Assembly: GCA_021399435.1 (NCBI GenBank)
Contig: JAJTUP010000029.1
Coordinates: 186,001 to 250,000, forward strand
Direction of reading: 5' to 3'
DNA: 64,000 nt
From: Diaporthe sp. PMI_573
Taxonomy: Eukaryota > Ascomycota > Sordariomycetes > Diaporthales > Diaporthaceae
How positions within the stretch are numbered: position 1 is the stretch's first letter; each line of letters opens with the position of its first letter. The notes under the pieces are model-generated. The model was not told the DNA's origin. It made no database searches and saw only the letters and a list, made by a program, of their open reading frames with translations. The position numbers and the translations under genes are program-made. This document shows positions 22,928 through 33,681 of the stretch, piece by piece.

Positions 22928-24724
22928 CTAAACCATGTATCTGAAATGAGGATTCTGTCGTGCACACCGTGAGCGACAGTTACTTGAGGAATGGATAGAG
23001 AAGAGCGCGGAACGTTGAGACTTACCTTCATGTCGGTCAGGTCATCCTCGTAGGCGTGCTCAAAGCTCTCCATGTAGCCCGCTCGATCTCTCTTTCGATT
23101 ATACTGCAAGCACACGTAGCGATAAGCTAGCAGCAGCAGCGCAGCCGCGATCGTCGAGGCAACCACGACGATGAAGCCGACCTTGTAGCGCGGCGCGTCC
23201 TGCTCCCGGAACACGAGGGGCCCGATGATGTTTCCGATGCAGTACGCGACGTAGATCCCCGCCGACGAGGTCGCGCGCTTGGTGTACCCGGCCGTGTTGG
23301 TCAGCTGGGTGCTAAGCATGAGGATATACCCCGGAATACCGCAGCCGATGGTGAAGGCCCCGAAAAGGAGTCCCCCCCGCTCGGAGAGCGGGAGCAGCCA
23401 CAGGAGCAGGGCGGCCAGGGTGGAGACGAACTGGCACACGATGCAGATCCAGCAGCGCCACATGGGCCTCCTCATGGCGAGCCACGATATGCCGAGGATC
23501 TGCAGGAACGCCACCGCCCCTCCCGGCATGTTGAGCAGCAGCGACTCGAAGGTGCTGTAGCCGAACCCCTTGATGATGATGGGGACGAAGGACGAGGTGG
23601 GCCCGTTGCCGATGAGCGCGAAGACGGTGAAGAAGAAGCAGAGCCAGAACTTGAGGTCCGTCAGGGTCTCTTTCACCTGCTCGGGCTTGATGTGCGTGTT
23701 GCGCACGCCGGCGTTGTTGGACCGGATGCGCGCCACGGCGATGTAGCGCTCCCGGGCCGTGAGCCCACGTGCGCTGATCGGGTCGGCGGGGAGGATGAAG
23801 GGGATCAGTAGGCCCCATATGGTGGTGACGCCGCCGGCGAATAGGAACATTATCTTCCAGGGGGCGAGGCTTCCCTCGATCTTGCCGAAGCCGTAGTTGA
23901 CGAGTATGGACATGATGACGGCGGGGCCGACGAAGGCGGCGAAAGCACCTACTCGCATTGGTTGTTCAACCTTCTTGTACCAGCTGCCCTGTAAAGTGAT
24001 TTAGTTAAAAGAGTAACAGTGACATGTTTCTGCGTGCATGGACCTACACTGATGAGGATGAAAATCGGGGAGACACCGCTCTCCAAGAACCCGAGGAAGA
24101 ATCGCTGGGTATAGAGACCGCGATAGTTGAAGCAGACTGCTGTCAGTAACACGCAGATGCCCCAGAGAGTGACCAACGCTGAGACAACACGCGCCGTGGG
24201 AAACTTCTGAGCCAGCATTGTGATGGGCCAGCATCCTAGGAGATATCCAATATAAAATATTGCGGACGAGAAAGAGTAACGGTTGCCCACTTCGAGCTTC
24301 AGGTCGTCTCTCAGACCGAAGATGGCCTAACATTGGTCAATGGTCATCCGCCTGGCTCTGATGGAAGCTTGTAGGGCCGGTGAGGCTGAGATAGAAGAAG
24401 GATGCTCACTGCTTGTGATAGAATCCCCTTGTCATACCACGTCAAGAAGAAGGTGAAGGCCAAGACCGGCAGCAGCCTCCGGTCTATCTTGCGGATCAGG
24501 TTCTTCTCTTCGAGTTCGCTCCATTCCTCTGGCCCACCCGCAGAAACATATTCTGCCAGGATCTTCGCAGCCTCGTCATGGTGGAAGCTGTCGACCGATT
24601 CCACGTTCCTCAGGGTCTTTTCGTTGCTGTGCGCGCTCGTGCGTGAGAGCCGAACCATGTAATCATCATCATGGTCACTCTTTGTCACGATTACCTCGAC
24701 GTCTTTTTGTATTTGGTCAGACAT
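22928..24724 (-). CDS. MFS transporter, Dal5/allantoate-permease-like (anion:cation symporter family)
   Basis: Plasma-membrane carrier of the fungal Dal5/Tna1 type; members take up allantoate, nicotinate, pantothenate and other organic anions. The ATG at 24724 (MSDQIQKDVEV) precedes IDRRLLPVLAFTFFLTWYDK, the family's first-helix signature. Introns are 24327-24409, 23989-24047 and 22955-23025. The last exon (22928-22954) has only nine codons, ending NPHFRYMV after DLTDMK, which matches the conserved end of this family. This supports the micro-exon over the longer read-through frame to 22726. Other segments include RFFLGFLESGVSPIFI, APWKIMFLFAGGVTTIWG and GYTKRATSSAGIYVAYCIGN. The gene is convergent with the RBR gene, 212 bp away. 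The substrate is unassigned. Confidence 0.88.
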
Positions 24725-26164
24725 GATTTCACGAAAAGAGAATAAAATTTCCTCTTGCGAGTAATATGGTGCTGTATGTCAGCCGGTGGCGTTCTCAATC
24801 ACCTAGCACAAAACTGCGGTCGACCGATCGGTCTTTAAAACTGAGAAGAGGAATGAACCTCCTATTCTTTTCTGCCGAGGCTCCGTCCGCATTTCAATGA
24901 GCCCGGAAGGACGGGGGTTTTACAAAGTCCATCTCAAGATTTAGGGGTGACATCCGGTAGATCCCATGCGGGTGATGTGGCACATGCGTGGTCTTTTTTG
25001 GCATTTTCGCTCTGTTGCAGCCATGCGGCCGTTTGAACCTAAAGTCTCATGACACACCGAGGCATGCGATGACAGTGCGGCCGGTATGGTTTGGACAATG
25101 TTGGTTTGCCTTTTCGGGCGCCAACAATGGACGCGGTCGTGCCCCTTTTCCAAAGCAAATGACTGAACTCCTTGCTCGGTTGAATCGCTAAACGTCATTG
25201 ATGACTAGCCTGAACTCGACATTGGAACACACGCATCAATGATTCCAAAATACGCATGCAAGAAACATAGGAGTGGTTCATGGGTCGCATTTCTACCCGC
25301 CCAGCGCCGTCCAAGTGCTTACGTGCAGCTTTGTGAAAGTTCTGCCCAGAGTGCTCCCGCGCTGCTTGGTACATCCTTGCGCACCTAGCTAGTATCGGAA
25401 TAGCATTGGTGACGTCGGAAATCATGCTGACAGACAAGAGTTCAGGCAGTTATGCACTGCGACCTTCCCATCTCTGAGTGCGATCCCGATGAGAGGCTGC
25501 GACAGGCGGCTCCTGGCTGCATGTGTAGCTTTGTCAGCGCAACTTTAAGTATCTGAATTTGTTTTATGACCGATTGGCCCGGCCCGTGCCTTGTCCCTGA
25601 TGTTGTCAGAGGTGAAATTGAGACAAGGTTCCGGCGGCACGATTGAACGGCAAACAGCGCCGTATGTCTCCTGCAGACCTCGGGAGGCGGAAATACAGTA
25701 CGGTGGTGGGCGGTGGTTTAGCTTTCGACATTACTCTGCCGATGGGAAGAGCCTGGAAGTCTAAGGTGGGCAATTTGTGCTTGGCCTCGGAAGCATTGGA
25801 TGCACGCATCCTTGTTATACTTTCGGCCTGTTCCATCGATTGGGTGGGTTCCAAGATGGATGAGTGTAAACAATGGCCCGTGAGCAACTCTGATAGTGTT
25901 TGTTTCCACATGAGAGGGTTAGGGGAGATCAGGGTCGGGGTCTTGATTGCTGACGTAATGAGTGGTGGGGCGGACAGACGTCGAGACTCATTCAACGTCG
26001 ATGATTCGTGCTTGTGTCGGCTCAGTCAGAATGTCAAAACTTCACCTCATCGAGACCATCTTTTCGATTCGTCACAGCACAGTCTACCATTCGACCTCAA
26101 ACTCACTGGATGGCTCGGGTGAAATAAAAGTCAGCTCTTGCCCAGTGCTAGGTGCGAGTGAGCA
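24725..26164. other. Intergenic, 1.44 kb, divergent promoter region
   Basis: This region lies between the Dal5-like carrier (-) and the LipB-like gene (+). Open frames such as 25606-25995 (-) and 25643-26122 (+) overlap each other and have no recognisable motif. No RNA gene or repeat is seen. Confidence 0.45.
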
Positions 26165-28537
26165 ATGGCCACGGCACTGAGCCCCGAGGTCCAGTTGATG
26201 CGGCGCCGTGTCCGTCACATCCACATACCTGACCTCCCGCCAGTATATGCCCCGCGCAGTCTCGCCCCTGCTATTCGTGACCACATCCAGGCCCAGATCA
26301 CGCGCCAACGCGCACTCATAGAAGAGTCAGCGCCTGCTCAAACCGAATATGGCCTCGCCAGGATCACGTCCAAGCTGCCGACCTCGTTCACCTCTTGGAT
26401 CAAACGAGCAGGGCCGCCACCCACCGTCCTGTCCTTCACCCGCCGCCCTACTTACATCCTGCCAAAACACCAGGTTGAGAAACAGGAGCCATGGCAGGTC
26501 GAATACCTCACCAAGACTCTCAAGAGCAGGATGAGCGTTCACTTCCCCGAGCCGCCTGGGTGGTCCTCGCTGCCCTGGAGGCCGTTCTGGGAACATAAAA
26601 TGGGCGAGTCTGAGTGGAAGCACGACCCTCTGAATCACAAATGGCCCGATGTTGGCGTCCTCGTCATGCCCTGCGCAGAGGCAATGTTCCTGGGGCCCGG
26701 CCAACTGTCCATTTGGCCCATTGTCGATCTAAAGGATGACATCCAACGGGGCCGCGCAAGAATGACGACAAAATACCAGTTTGAGAGGATACTTGAGGAT
26801 ACCACGATTGAGATTCTGAAGCGAGAATTCGGCATTCAAGCTTTCGCCATACCAGGATCGACTGGTGTCTGGGTCGAGTCGAGGATTCCGCCCGCGGAGG
26901 TTGACGCGAAACGAGTTGAGGGAGACGACGCGACGGGAGACGGCGTGACGAGCCAGGCAGAAAGCATTGATTCCTCACTCCGACGCAGGAATGTGCGACG
27001 CATAGCCACCGTCCACGCTTCGGTCACCGACGACATAACCCAGTGGGGTGTGTCTATCCACGTCGGTCAGCCGGACCCTACAGTCGATGCCTGGGCACGC
27101 TCCACAAACCCATGGATACCTATACGCCAGCACCATACCACGACCAGCATAGCAGCCGAGCTTTCCTACATGAAGAGCACCGCGAGCCCTCTTGGCCCGA
27201 GCAAGTACCTCTTGACGCACTTCAACCATAATGCGATGCCCCTCAGAGCTGGGCAAGGCTACATACCTTACAGCCGCATAAAAGCCGAATCCGGCCGGAG
27301 GTGCTCGGCGCCCCTGGGTATGGACAACAGAGACATATCTACCGCGTGGACCTACGAGTTCGCCAGGCAGCTGGGGATGAGTGATGGCCACGTGGATCAC
27401 TACAGCATGGTCGACACAGATGAGACCAACGCGACCAACCTGCCCACAAAAGCCTACGGGGCGGGCTTTAGGTTTAAGGGAGTCTTTTCGGAGGATGTGA
27501 TGAACGGCGCATACCGACAGGTGGACGTGCCGAGTATCCAGGTCGGCAAGAACGAGACAGTGGCCCCGGGTATTGTGGAGTCATCAATGCGCCTTGAACA
27601 CCACGACCAGAGGATCGACTCCTTCACGCACGAGGGATGGCTACTCTCCTGGCCCCTCTGGGAATCAACACTCATCAAGAAACTCGACGAGGCCATCTGC
27701 GGCGGACCTTGCGACACCCGCCTCAGGGCCTACGAACTGCAGAAGCAGGTCTCCTCGAGGCTGCAGCGCCGCAGGAACGAGCTCCAGCAGGTCAGGGACG
27801 TGGAGGAGGAGTGGCGCAGGGACATGCCGCACCTCGTCCGGCGGCCCCTGTCGGACAGCATCATCCGGGAGCTGGCCGACCGGTCGCGCGAGATGGAGAG
27901 CATCCTCAAGACGGTGCGGATGGGTAGTAAGTCGGAGAAGCTGCTCGACAGCACCATCCAGATCAGGAGGCTCCTCGAGAGGCGCTTCGCGGGCGCCTTC
28001 AGCGGGAACGCAGGTGCCCCGGAGCGGTTACAGAACAATGACTCTCCTGCCATGGAAGCAGCAGCTGGCGAGGCTCCCACTACCCCAGTCAATACTTTAA
28101 CTGGGGAACCTCAAGTCAGCGATTTCGACCTGGAGGAAATGAAGTTCAACGAGACTATAAGAAGACTCCAGGACCGCGTAAAGGACCGCGTGACACCGCG
28201 GCCGCCTCGCGAGCATGTGGAATTCACCAAGCCAAAGGCCGAGAAGCACCGGGAGAAGGCCGAGAGGCGACGGGTATACGCCGAGGAGATGCGCGCGAGA
28301 CGAGCGAAAGCGCAATACAGGCGCCTCGACACCGAGAACACCGAACCCGAGCAGCAGCAACGGGGGCCCATCGGGGAACAACCCCTGGAAGCGGCCAAGG
28401 AGCGCGGGGCGGCTGGCAGCAAGGAGGGAAGGGCCTCGGGGGACTCGCAGTTCTTGCCCAAGACGCAACAGATAGGAGGAGGTGCCTCGGGGGCCTCGGA
28501 ATTCTTGCCCAAGACACAACAGATAGGAGGGTCTTGA
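26165..28537 (+). CDS. LipB-like protein lacking catalytic residues, with coiled-coil C-terminus
   Basis: Residues about 110-335 follow the octanoyltransferase (LipB, BPL/LplA/LipB fold) in order: MFLGPGQLSIWPIVDLKDD, FERILEDTTIEILKREFGI, STGVWVESR, RRIATVHASVTDDITQWGVS, NPWIPIR and TTSIAAELS. Key sites differ from active LipB. The Arg-Gly-Gly and His of the (R)GGxxTYHGPGQ motif are changed (Leu176 at His). The catalytic Lys of the KI(A/C)S motif is Arg279. The acyl-carrying Cys of NPCG is Trp317. It is therefore probably not an active transferase. Residues 560-740 are charged and helical with coiled-coil character (KQVSSRLQRRRNELQQVRDV, KHREKAERRRVYAEEMRARR). The tail is a 17-residue repeat twice. 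It is a single 790-codon exon, much longer than true LipB. No mitochondrial presequence is obvious. Its role is unknown. Confidence 0.65.
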   Translation: MATALSPEVQLMRRRVRHIHIPDLPPVYAPRSLAPAIRDHIQAQITRQRALIEESAPAQTEYGLARITSKLPTSFTSWIKRAGPPPTVLSFTRRPTYILPKHQVEKQEPWQVEYLTKTLKSRMSVHFPEPPGWSSLPWRPFWEHKMGESEWKHDPLNHKWPDVGVLVMPCAEAMFLGPGQLSIWPIVDLKDDIQRGRARMTTKYQFERILEDTTIEILKREFGIQAFAIPGSTGVWVESRIPPAEVDAKRVEGDDATGDGVTSQAESIDSSLRRRNVRRIATVHASVTDDITQWGVSIHVGQPDPTVDAWARSTNPWIPIRQHHTTTSIAAELSYMKSTASPLGPSKYLLTHFNHNAMPLRAGQGYIPYSRIKAESGRRCSAPLGMDNRDISTAWTYEFARQLGMSDGHVDHYSMVDTDETNATNLPTKAYGAGFRFKGVFSEDVMNGAYRQVDVPSIQVGKNETVAPGIVESSMRLEHHDQRIDSFTHEGWLLSWPLWESTLIKKLDEAICGGPCDTRLRAYELQKQVSSRLQRRRNELQQVRDVEEEWRRDMPHLVRRPLSDSIIRELADRSREMESILKTVRMGSKSEKLLDSTIQIRRLLERRFAGAFSGNAGAPERLQNNDSPAMEAAAGEAPTTPVNTLTGEPQVSDFDLEEMKFNETIRRLQDRVKDRVTPRPPREHVEFTKPKAEKHREKAERRRVYAEEMRARRAKAQYRRLDTENTEPEQQQRGPIGEQPLEAAKERGAAGSKEGRASGDSQFLPKTQQIGGGASGASEFLPKTQQIGGS
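28433..28534 (+). repeat. 51-bp coding tandem repeat, two copies, at the 3' end of the LipB-like gene
   Basis: Units 28433-28483 and 28484-28534 encode ASGDSQFLPKTQQIGGG and ASGASEFLPKTQQIGGS. They end exactly at the stop codon, with very few differences between copies, suggesting a recent duplication. Confidence 0.9.
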
Positions 28538-29454
28538 ATCTGTGGGGTATAACGGAGTCTGTATTATATCGGCGGGTTGTACGAGAGAGCGTAGACGGAT
28601 GTAACATGCACATACATTTGTACATAGACTACTACCATGTTCGCATGTGATTAAAACCTCTCCAACACTTGGGTCCCAGTAAGCGAGTCTCTACACACCT
28701 GGCTCGCTTCACATCACACACTCATGGCATGGCCCATGAGACCTCGCCCTGGTTGGAAGTGGTAACGATTCCCGAGCTCATTCCAGGCAGGAGGAGGAGT
28801 GGTCTTGCAGCTCCTCGTCTCTGTCCCTTCGCGAGACAAGGTGATACGCGACTCGGCACGGCACGTGTCGGCTTCCCGTCAGAGCAACACAGGAGTCGGT
28901 CATACGTCGGGCATGTGAATGGTTCCATTACTAATTCAACAGGCATTTCGCGTCGATGTCATCCCTGGCCACTGCCTTGCGGCCGAAACACGGTCAGCAG
29001 GTAGTAAGTTCAACGCCGTCGCTTTATTCTGTGTTAAGTCATCGATTCGTGCCGCAGATGGCAACAGTACTTGGTTAGCTACACAGGAAAAAGAGAGGAA
29101 TCCCCAAATTTCCTTCCCACCGAGATTACTCGGAAATGAAAAAAATCTTCGCACGAATTTAGCGGCTTCCATCAATCCATCGTACTCCTCGCTATGCCCT
29201 TCCTTTCCAAGTTGGTCTACCCGGTCATCCCTGGGCTGTGACGAGTCCGCCCCACAGCGTGAGAATTGTATGGCGCCTTTGGTACTGTACAATACACGAA
29301 AACGTATGTAGGTTCGGATCTGCCCCTCCCCACTTTCACCGGCCAGTGCGCAAATCTTATGGCCGTCGTGCCTCTGAACACAAACACCACCCTTCTTCAA
29401 TCATTTTCCCTCCCCAGAGATATACACATTATTTCCCCTCTATACACCGGGACT
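28538..29454. other. Intergenic, 0.92 kb, between convergent genes
   Basis: 3' regions of the LipB-like gene (+) and the GH105 gene (-). Open frames up to 154 codons (28936-29400, -) have no recognisable features. Nothing else is seen. Confidence 0.45.
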
Positions 29455-31016
29455 TCATTGTGGGGTCTTCGGGGCATCGTCGAGGCGCTCGACCTCGAGC
29501 GAAGCCAGGACGAAAGCGGCGGAGCCAAGCACGCTGTTGGGAGCGAGGGGCTGGTTGATGTAGTACTGCGAATCAGGAAAACGGAAAGTTAGCAGGACAT
29601 TGATCCCATCCGTAGAAATGCCTTCATAGGAAAAGGGCTGAGAGCAGGGAGGATAAAAGTAGAAGAAATTAGATAGGAACCCACATCGTACGTCGCAGTC
29701 GAGTTGAGGCTGCACACGGCGACGGTGCCTCCCCAGCTGAGTGTATCGTCCTGCTCAGGCAAGACGAAATCGCGTACCAACAAGGCATGCGCGGCGCGGC
29801 CGGCATCCACCGCGGCGGCGAGGTCATTAGGGTCCAGGTACCTGAGGCGCGCGCCCTTGAGGAGCGCATACGCAAACATGGCCGTGGCGCTGGACTCGAC
29901 ATAGTTGCCCCCGCGTCCCGCCATGTCGACGACCTGGAACCAACCCCGGGAATTCTTATCGGCGTAGTTGATGACGGCCGGCGCGAGCTGCCGATACATC
30001 CCCAGCAGGTCGTCGTGCAGGACGCCCGGCGGCGGCGCCTCCCCGGCGGCCACATTGGTAGAAAGAATCTCGAGGGTGTCGACGAGCGCCATCATGAACC
30101 ACCCCAGGCTGCGGCCCCAGACGACGGCCGACGCGCCGTTGACGCGGCTGGCCCAGGGGGCCTTGCGGCTCGCGTCGTACCCGTGCACCAGTAATCCCGT
30201 CGTGTCGTTGTAGCAGTGATTGAACAGCAGGTGGAACTGCATGCGCATATCCTCGAGGGCCTTCGTCGCGTTGGCGCCGCTGCTGCCTTCCTCCGCCGTG
30301 TTGCCGAGGCGGGCGTCGAGCGCCGCGAAGGGCCCCAGGGAGTACATGCCGTCCAGGTAGCTCCAGTCCGGGTAGCTCTCCCAGTACCACAGGCCGAGCT
30401 CGTTGTTGCGGCGGTTGAGGCGGACGCTGTCGCGCAGGGCCGTGAGGGCGAGGGCGTAGGTTGCTTGCGGGTCCGAGTCGTTGTGGTAGCTGAGGAGCAT
30501 GGCGTTGCCGTTGGAGAGGCGGTCCAGGGGCCAGTTCTTGACGTCGTCGATGGTGTTGGCCATGTACTTCACGGCGGAGGCGGTGCTGTTGTCCATGTAC
30601 TCTTGTATCTCGGGATGTCCGCCGTGGTAGGCGTTGTGGGCGGCAAAGGCCTTCTGGACGATGCCCGCCTGGAGGGCCGAGCTCGGCTGGGTGTTGTCTG
30701 TCATGATGCCCTGCTGGCGGGCGATTATGCTGAGGGCCATGCTGGTCGAATATGTGCCAGGGACTCCAGGAACTCCAGGGACACCAGGAGATGCTTGGCT
30801 GGGGCCTTCTCGGGTGCTGGTGTTGTGGGGCCGGAGGCTGGCGACGCCAGAGATGGCACCGACGCCAAGGAACGAGAGCAGGCACAGTACGGCTAACATG
30901 ATGTGCCGTTTCGACTTGGGGATGCTTTCGTATTTTCGTCGGAGGTGATGGGAAGCTTTTCTGAAAAGGGAAGTTGGAGCATTGAGGTTGTGGTGGGAAT
31001 GAGTGGAGGGATTCAT
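29455..31016 (-). CDS. GH105-type unsaturated glycuronyl hydrolase (GH88/GH105 superfamily), membrane-anchored
   Basis: Removes unsaturated glycuronyl residues from oligosaccharides left by pectin or rhamnogalacturonan lyases. The ATG at 31016 (MNPSTHSHHN) starts a 37-residue basic cytoplasmic N-terminus. A membrane anchor follows at about residues 38-58 (IMLAVLCLLSFLGVGAISGV), then a PGVPGVPGVPG linker, so a type II orientation with an outside catalytic domain is likely. (alpha/alpha)6-barrel motifs are SYLDGMYSLGPFAALDAR (candidate catalytic Asp), VVWGRSLGWFMMALVDTLE and GGNYVESSATAMFAYALLKG. One intron (29566-29684) joins TYD to YYINQPLAPNSVLG. Several NxS/T sites are present. Most GH105 enzymes are soluble or secreted, so the anchor is less usual. 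Confidence is high for the family, lower for the exact substrate. Confidence 0.82.
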
Positions 31017-32418
31017 GGAATCGGATGTCAAAAGAATGGGACTTTTGAGGCTTGCTCAGATAGAAAAGAGGTGCCGCAAGTGTCACGTCCGTGATGGCCA
31101 CGGAATGTTTCGAAACCTGACACAGCTCATTAATCCAGAGAGGACAATGTGGATGGGGGGTGGGTAAAGTGCAGGTTTGTGGTCGTCTCACGTTTGGTGG
31201 TTTGCAATATCAAGGGAGGGAACAGCAGAAGGTGAGATGTGTAAAGTTCGACCAAGCTGGACTTCAGGTAATTGCCTGAAGATTGGTGGTTACTTGTTTG
31301 CCTTTTTGGAAATGCTTGCAGGATATCAGCTAAAACTTCACTGATGTTAGTTGGTGATTCACTCGACTTGGGCACTAGCTAACTGCCGTGGGTAAAGTGT
31401 CCCCCTCTTAGTGATAAATGGTTTGACAGAGCAGGTACGCAGATATGCAGAAGGCCCAATCTGTCTTGAAGTCTGTGACAGGGTGTTGTGAATGTGCATT
31501 TGTGAATGTGCAGTCTATGATCTTAGCCCACACGTGGATGTTGTTTCACCAAACCAAGCAGCCCCGATTATTTCAGGCGAAGGCCAAGATCATGGAAACT
31601 CTGCACACTCTTCACTAAAGAGACACCGAAAAAAACAGTTCTAACCTAGGCAGTCGCCCAATGTAGACTTTAACAAGTTGAAAGACACAGGAGATTACAA
31701 GAACAGAATTGGCATATTTTGGGTCGATTAGCTAGGTAGCTCACCCAGTATCCATCACTACGTCATTCAGAATTCTTGAATCCCTATCACCTAGTCCATC
31801 ATCACCATTGCTTTATTTATGTTGCTAGCTCTCATATTAGAGAGCAAGCAAACGGCTTTAAGTAGAGATTTTGCTTCAAGACTGCACGAGGAGAGCAGCT
31901 GGAGATTAGACGAAAGCTTCTCTGAAAAGTCCCAGCCAACATTTACCAAGGGCGAGGCAAAGTTCAAATTCAGTGACTAGGCAGAAAGCAATGGTTGTGG
32001 GATTTGACAAAGTCGAGATGTTAGTGAACTTTTGTGCTGGCAGTGGAGGCGTTCTAAGGAGTGAGGGAGCACATGAGCCCGAATGGGAAGCCTTGATCAC
32101 CGAGACTCGGTGGCTTCCACTTTCAATTGCCAGTCCAATGTGTCTGCCATGCCCTGCTGCTGCAACCCATCGAACCTCACCTAAACTTCACACGACACCT
32201 TCACACAGTCTGTTCTCAGCATACTTCCCCAGCCCTTGTAGTCTCGTTCACCTGATCGAAGTTCCCCCCAAACCTCATCCTTTCTTCACATCAATCCCTC
32301 CCAAGTTCACCACCCCGTTGTTCTAGTCTCGAGTTCACTGTGGTCTCATTTAATATCCATTTTCACTTGTCAATTATCCCACCACAATTCACATTGGAGC
32401 AAGACACTGTCCGTCACA
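31017..32418. other. Intergenic, 1.4 kb, divergent promoter region
   Basis: Shared 5' region of the GH105 gene (-) and the second rhodopsin-fold gene (+). The last 200 bases are a pyrimidine-rich leader. No further gene or repeat is recognised. Confidence 0.45.
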
Positions 32419-33681
32419 ATGCTCCCCGAAGTCCAAGAGGCCAAATCAAGCCTGGTAGCGGCAATGTCTGTCTTCCTCGTCGTAGACACTGCCGTCATCA
32501 CACTGCGAGTCTATGTTCGAGGTTTCATGATCAGGGCGTTTGGCTGGGATGACGCCACGCTCTGCCTTTCCCATGTGCGTGATGTTTTCCGCCCTCCATG
32601 TTGCCGCAAAAGCACGAACACTCTCGACCCTAACGCGTCTGTGAAGGTTGGATACATCATAGCCTGCATCATGGGTTTCACCGCGATTCACTTCGGATAC
32701 GCGTATGACGGCCCACCACAAGACTGGCCCAACTATGACAAGCAAAAGGCCCAGACGGTCAGTCAACATCTTGGGGGGAAAACAGCACGAGATCCAAAAG
32801 CTGATACCTTGGGTGATGACAGTTCCTGTATGCCAATCAGCTGGTCATCTACCTCACATCAGGCCTTGCCAAGCTCGGAGTCGCCCTGGTCCTGTGCCGC
32901 CTCGCCATCAACAAACGTTTCAAGGTCATCCTCGCAGCGTCAATCGCGGTGGTGCTGGCCTGGACGTTCACCACCACGCTCTTCTCATCCTGGCTCTGCC
33001 TCACCAACGGCTCCACCAGCTATGTTAGCAACTCGACCTGCACCGCGATGGGCCTCTTCCGCACAATCTCCAACATCTTCATCGACTACTTTTATGCCCT
33101 TCTCCCGATACCGATCGTCAGGAAAGCCAACATGAACACGCAGACAAAGATGATAGTCTGCATGCTGCTAGGTCTCGGCATGTTGTGAGTTTCCCCCTAC
33201 ATGACTGGACATTACGGTGGGCCAAGCTGACCCAGAACATTACCACAGTGCAAGCGCTGCGACCATTGCCAAGCTGGTCATCATCGTCCGTCTCTCGACA
33301 GCGGACAAGAAAACAGAGGAGATCCTCCACTACCAGCTCCTAATCTGGGCCGACGTCGAGTTGGGCCTCGCCATCTTCTGCGCCACAGCCGCCGCCCTCC
33401 GTCCACTCCTCCGCCGATCCTCCCCCATTATCTGGGGCACCGGAGACATCGAACAGAGCCACTCGCCGTACGGGCGCCCCGCCGACGACGCCAGCCCCTC
33501 TTGCGACCATCTCAGCGCCGTCGAGCCGTTCAGCGCGGGCGAGCGTGAGCCGTCACATGCCCCGAGCGGTTCGAGCGGGCCTTCTGGCATCCAGGTGTAT
33601 GAGCTGAGTCAGATGGACTCTGAACGGTCTCTGGAGCAGCAGAAGCGGTACAAATACGAAATTCAGCGCGAGGCAAGTTGA
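32419..33681 (+). CDS. Rhodopsin-fold integral membrane protein, copy 2
   Basis: Fungal seven-helix membrane protein of the same broad family as the copies at 3.5 and 48.8 kb. The ATG at 32419 (context TCACAATG) gives MLPEVQEAKSSLVAAMSVFL and the motif FGWDDATLCL. Introns 32575-32646 (CCTAACG branch), 32758-32822 and 33185-33248 all restore frame, giving for example KAQT-FLYANQLVIYLTSGLAK and LGM-FASAATIAKLVIIV. Helices continue through AVVLAWTFTTTLFSSWLCLT and ISNIFIDYFYALLPIPIVRK. The cytoplasmic tail (about 90 residues) is acidic and Ser/Pro-rich. Function is unknown; relatives are receptor-like or lie in metabolite clusters, but no cluster is seen here. Confidence 0.8.

Noticed and set aside
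22726..23026. Read-through C-terminus of the Dal5-like carrier
   Set aside because: A GTAAGT donor at 23025 and the nine-codon exon at 22928-22954 restore the conserved family end.
29956..31191. 411-codon minus-strand frame rich in Pro/Arg/Gln
   Set aside because: It overlaps the GH105 gene on the same strand in another frame; its low-complexity composition is typical of a frame shadow.
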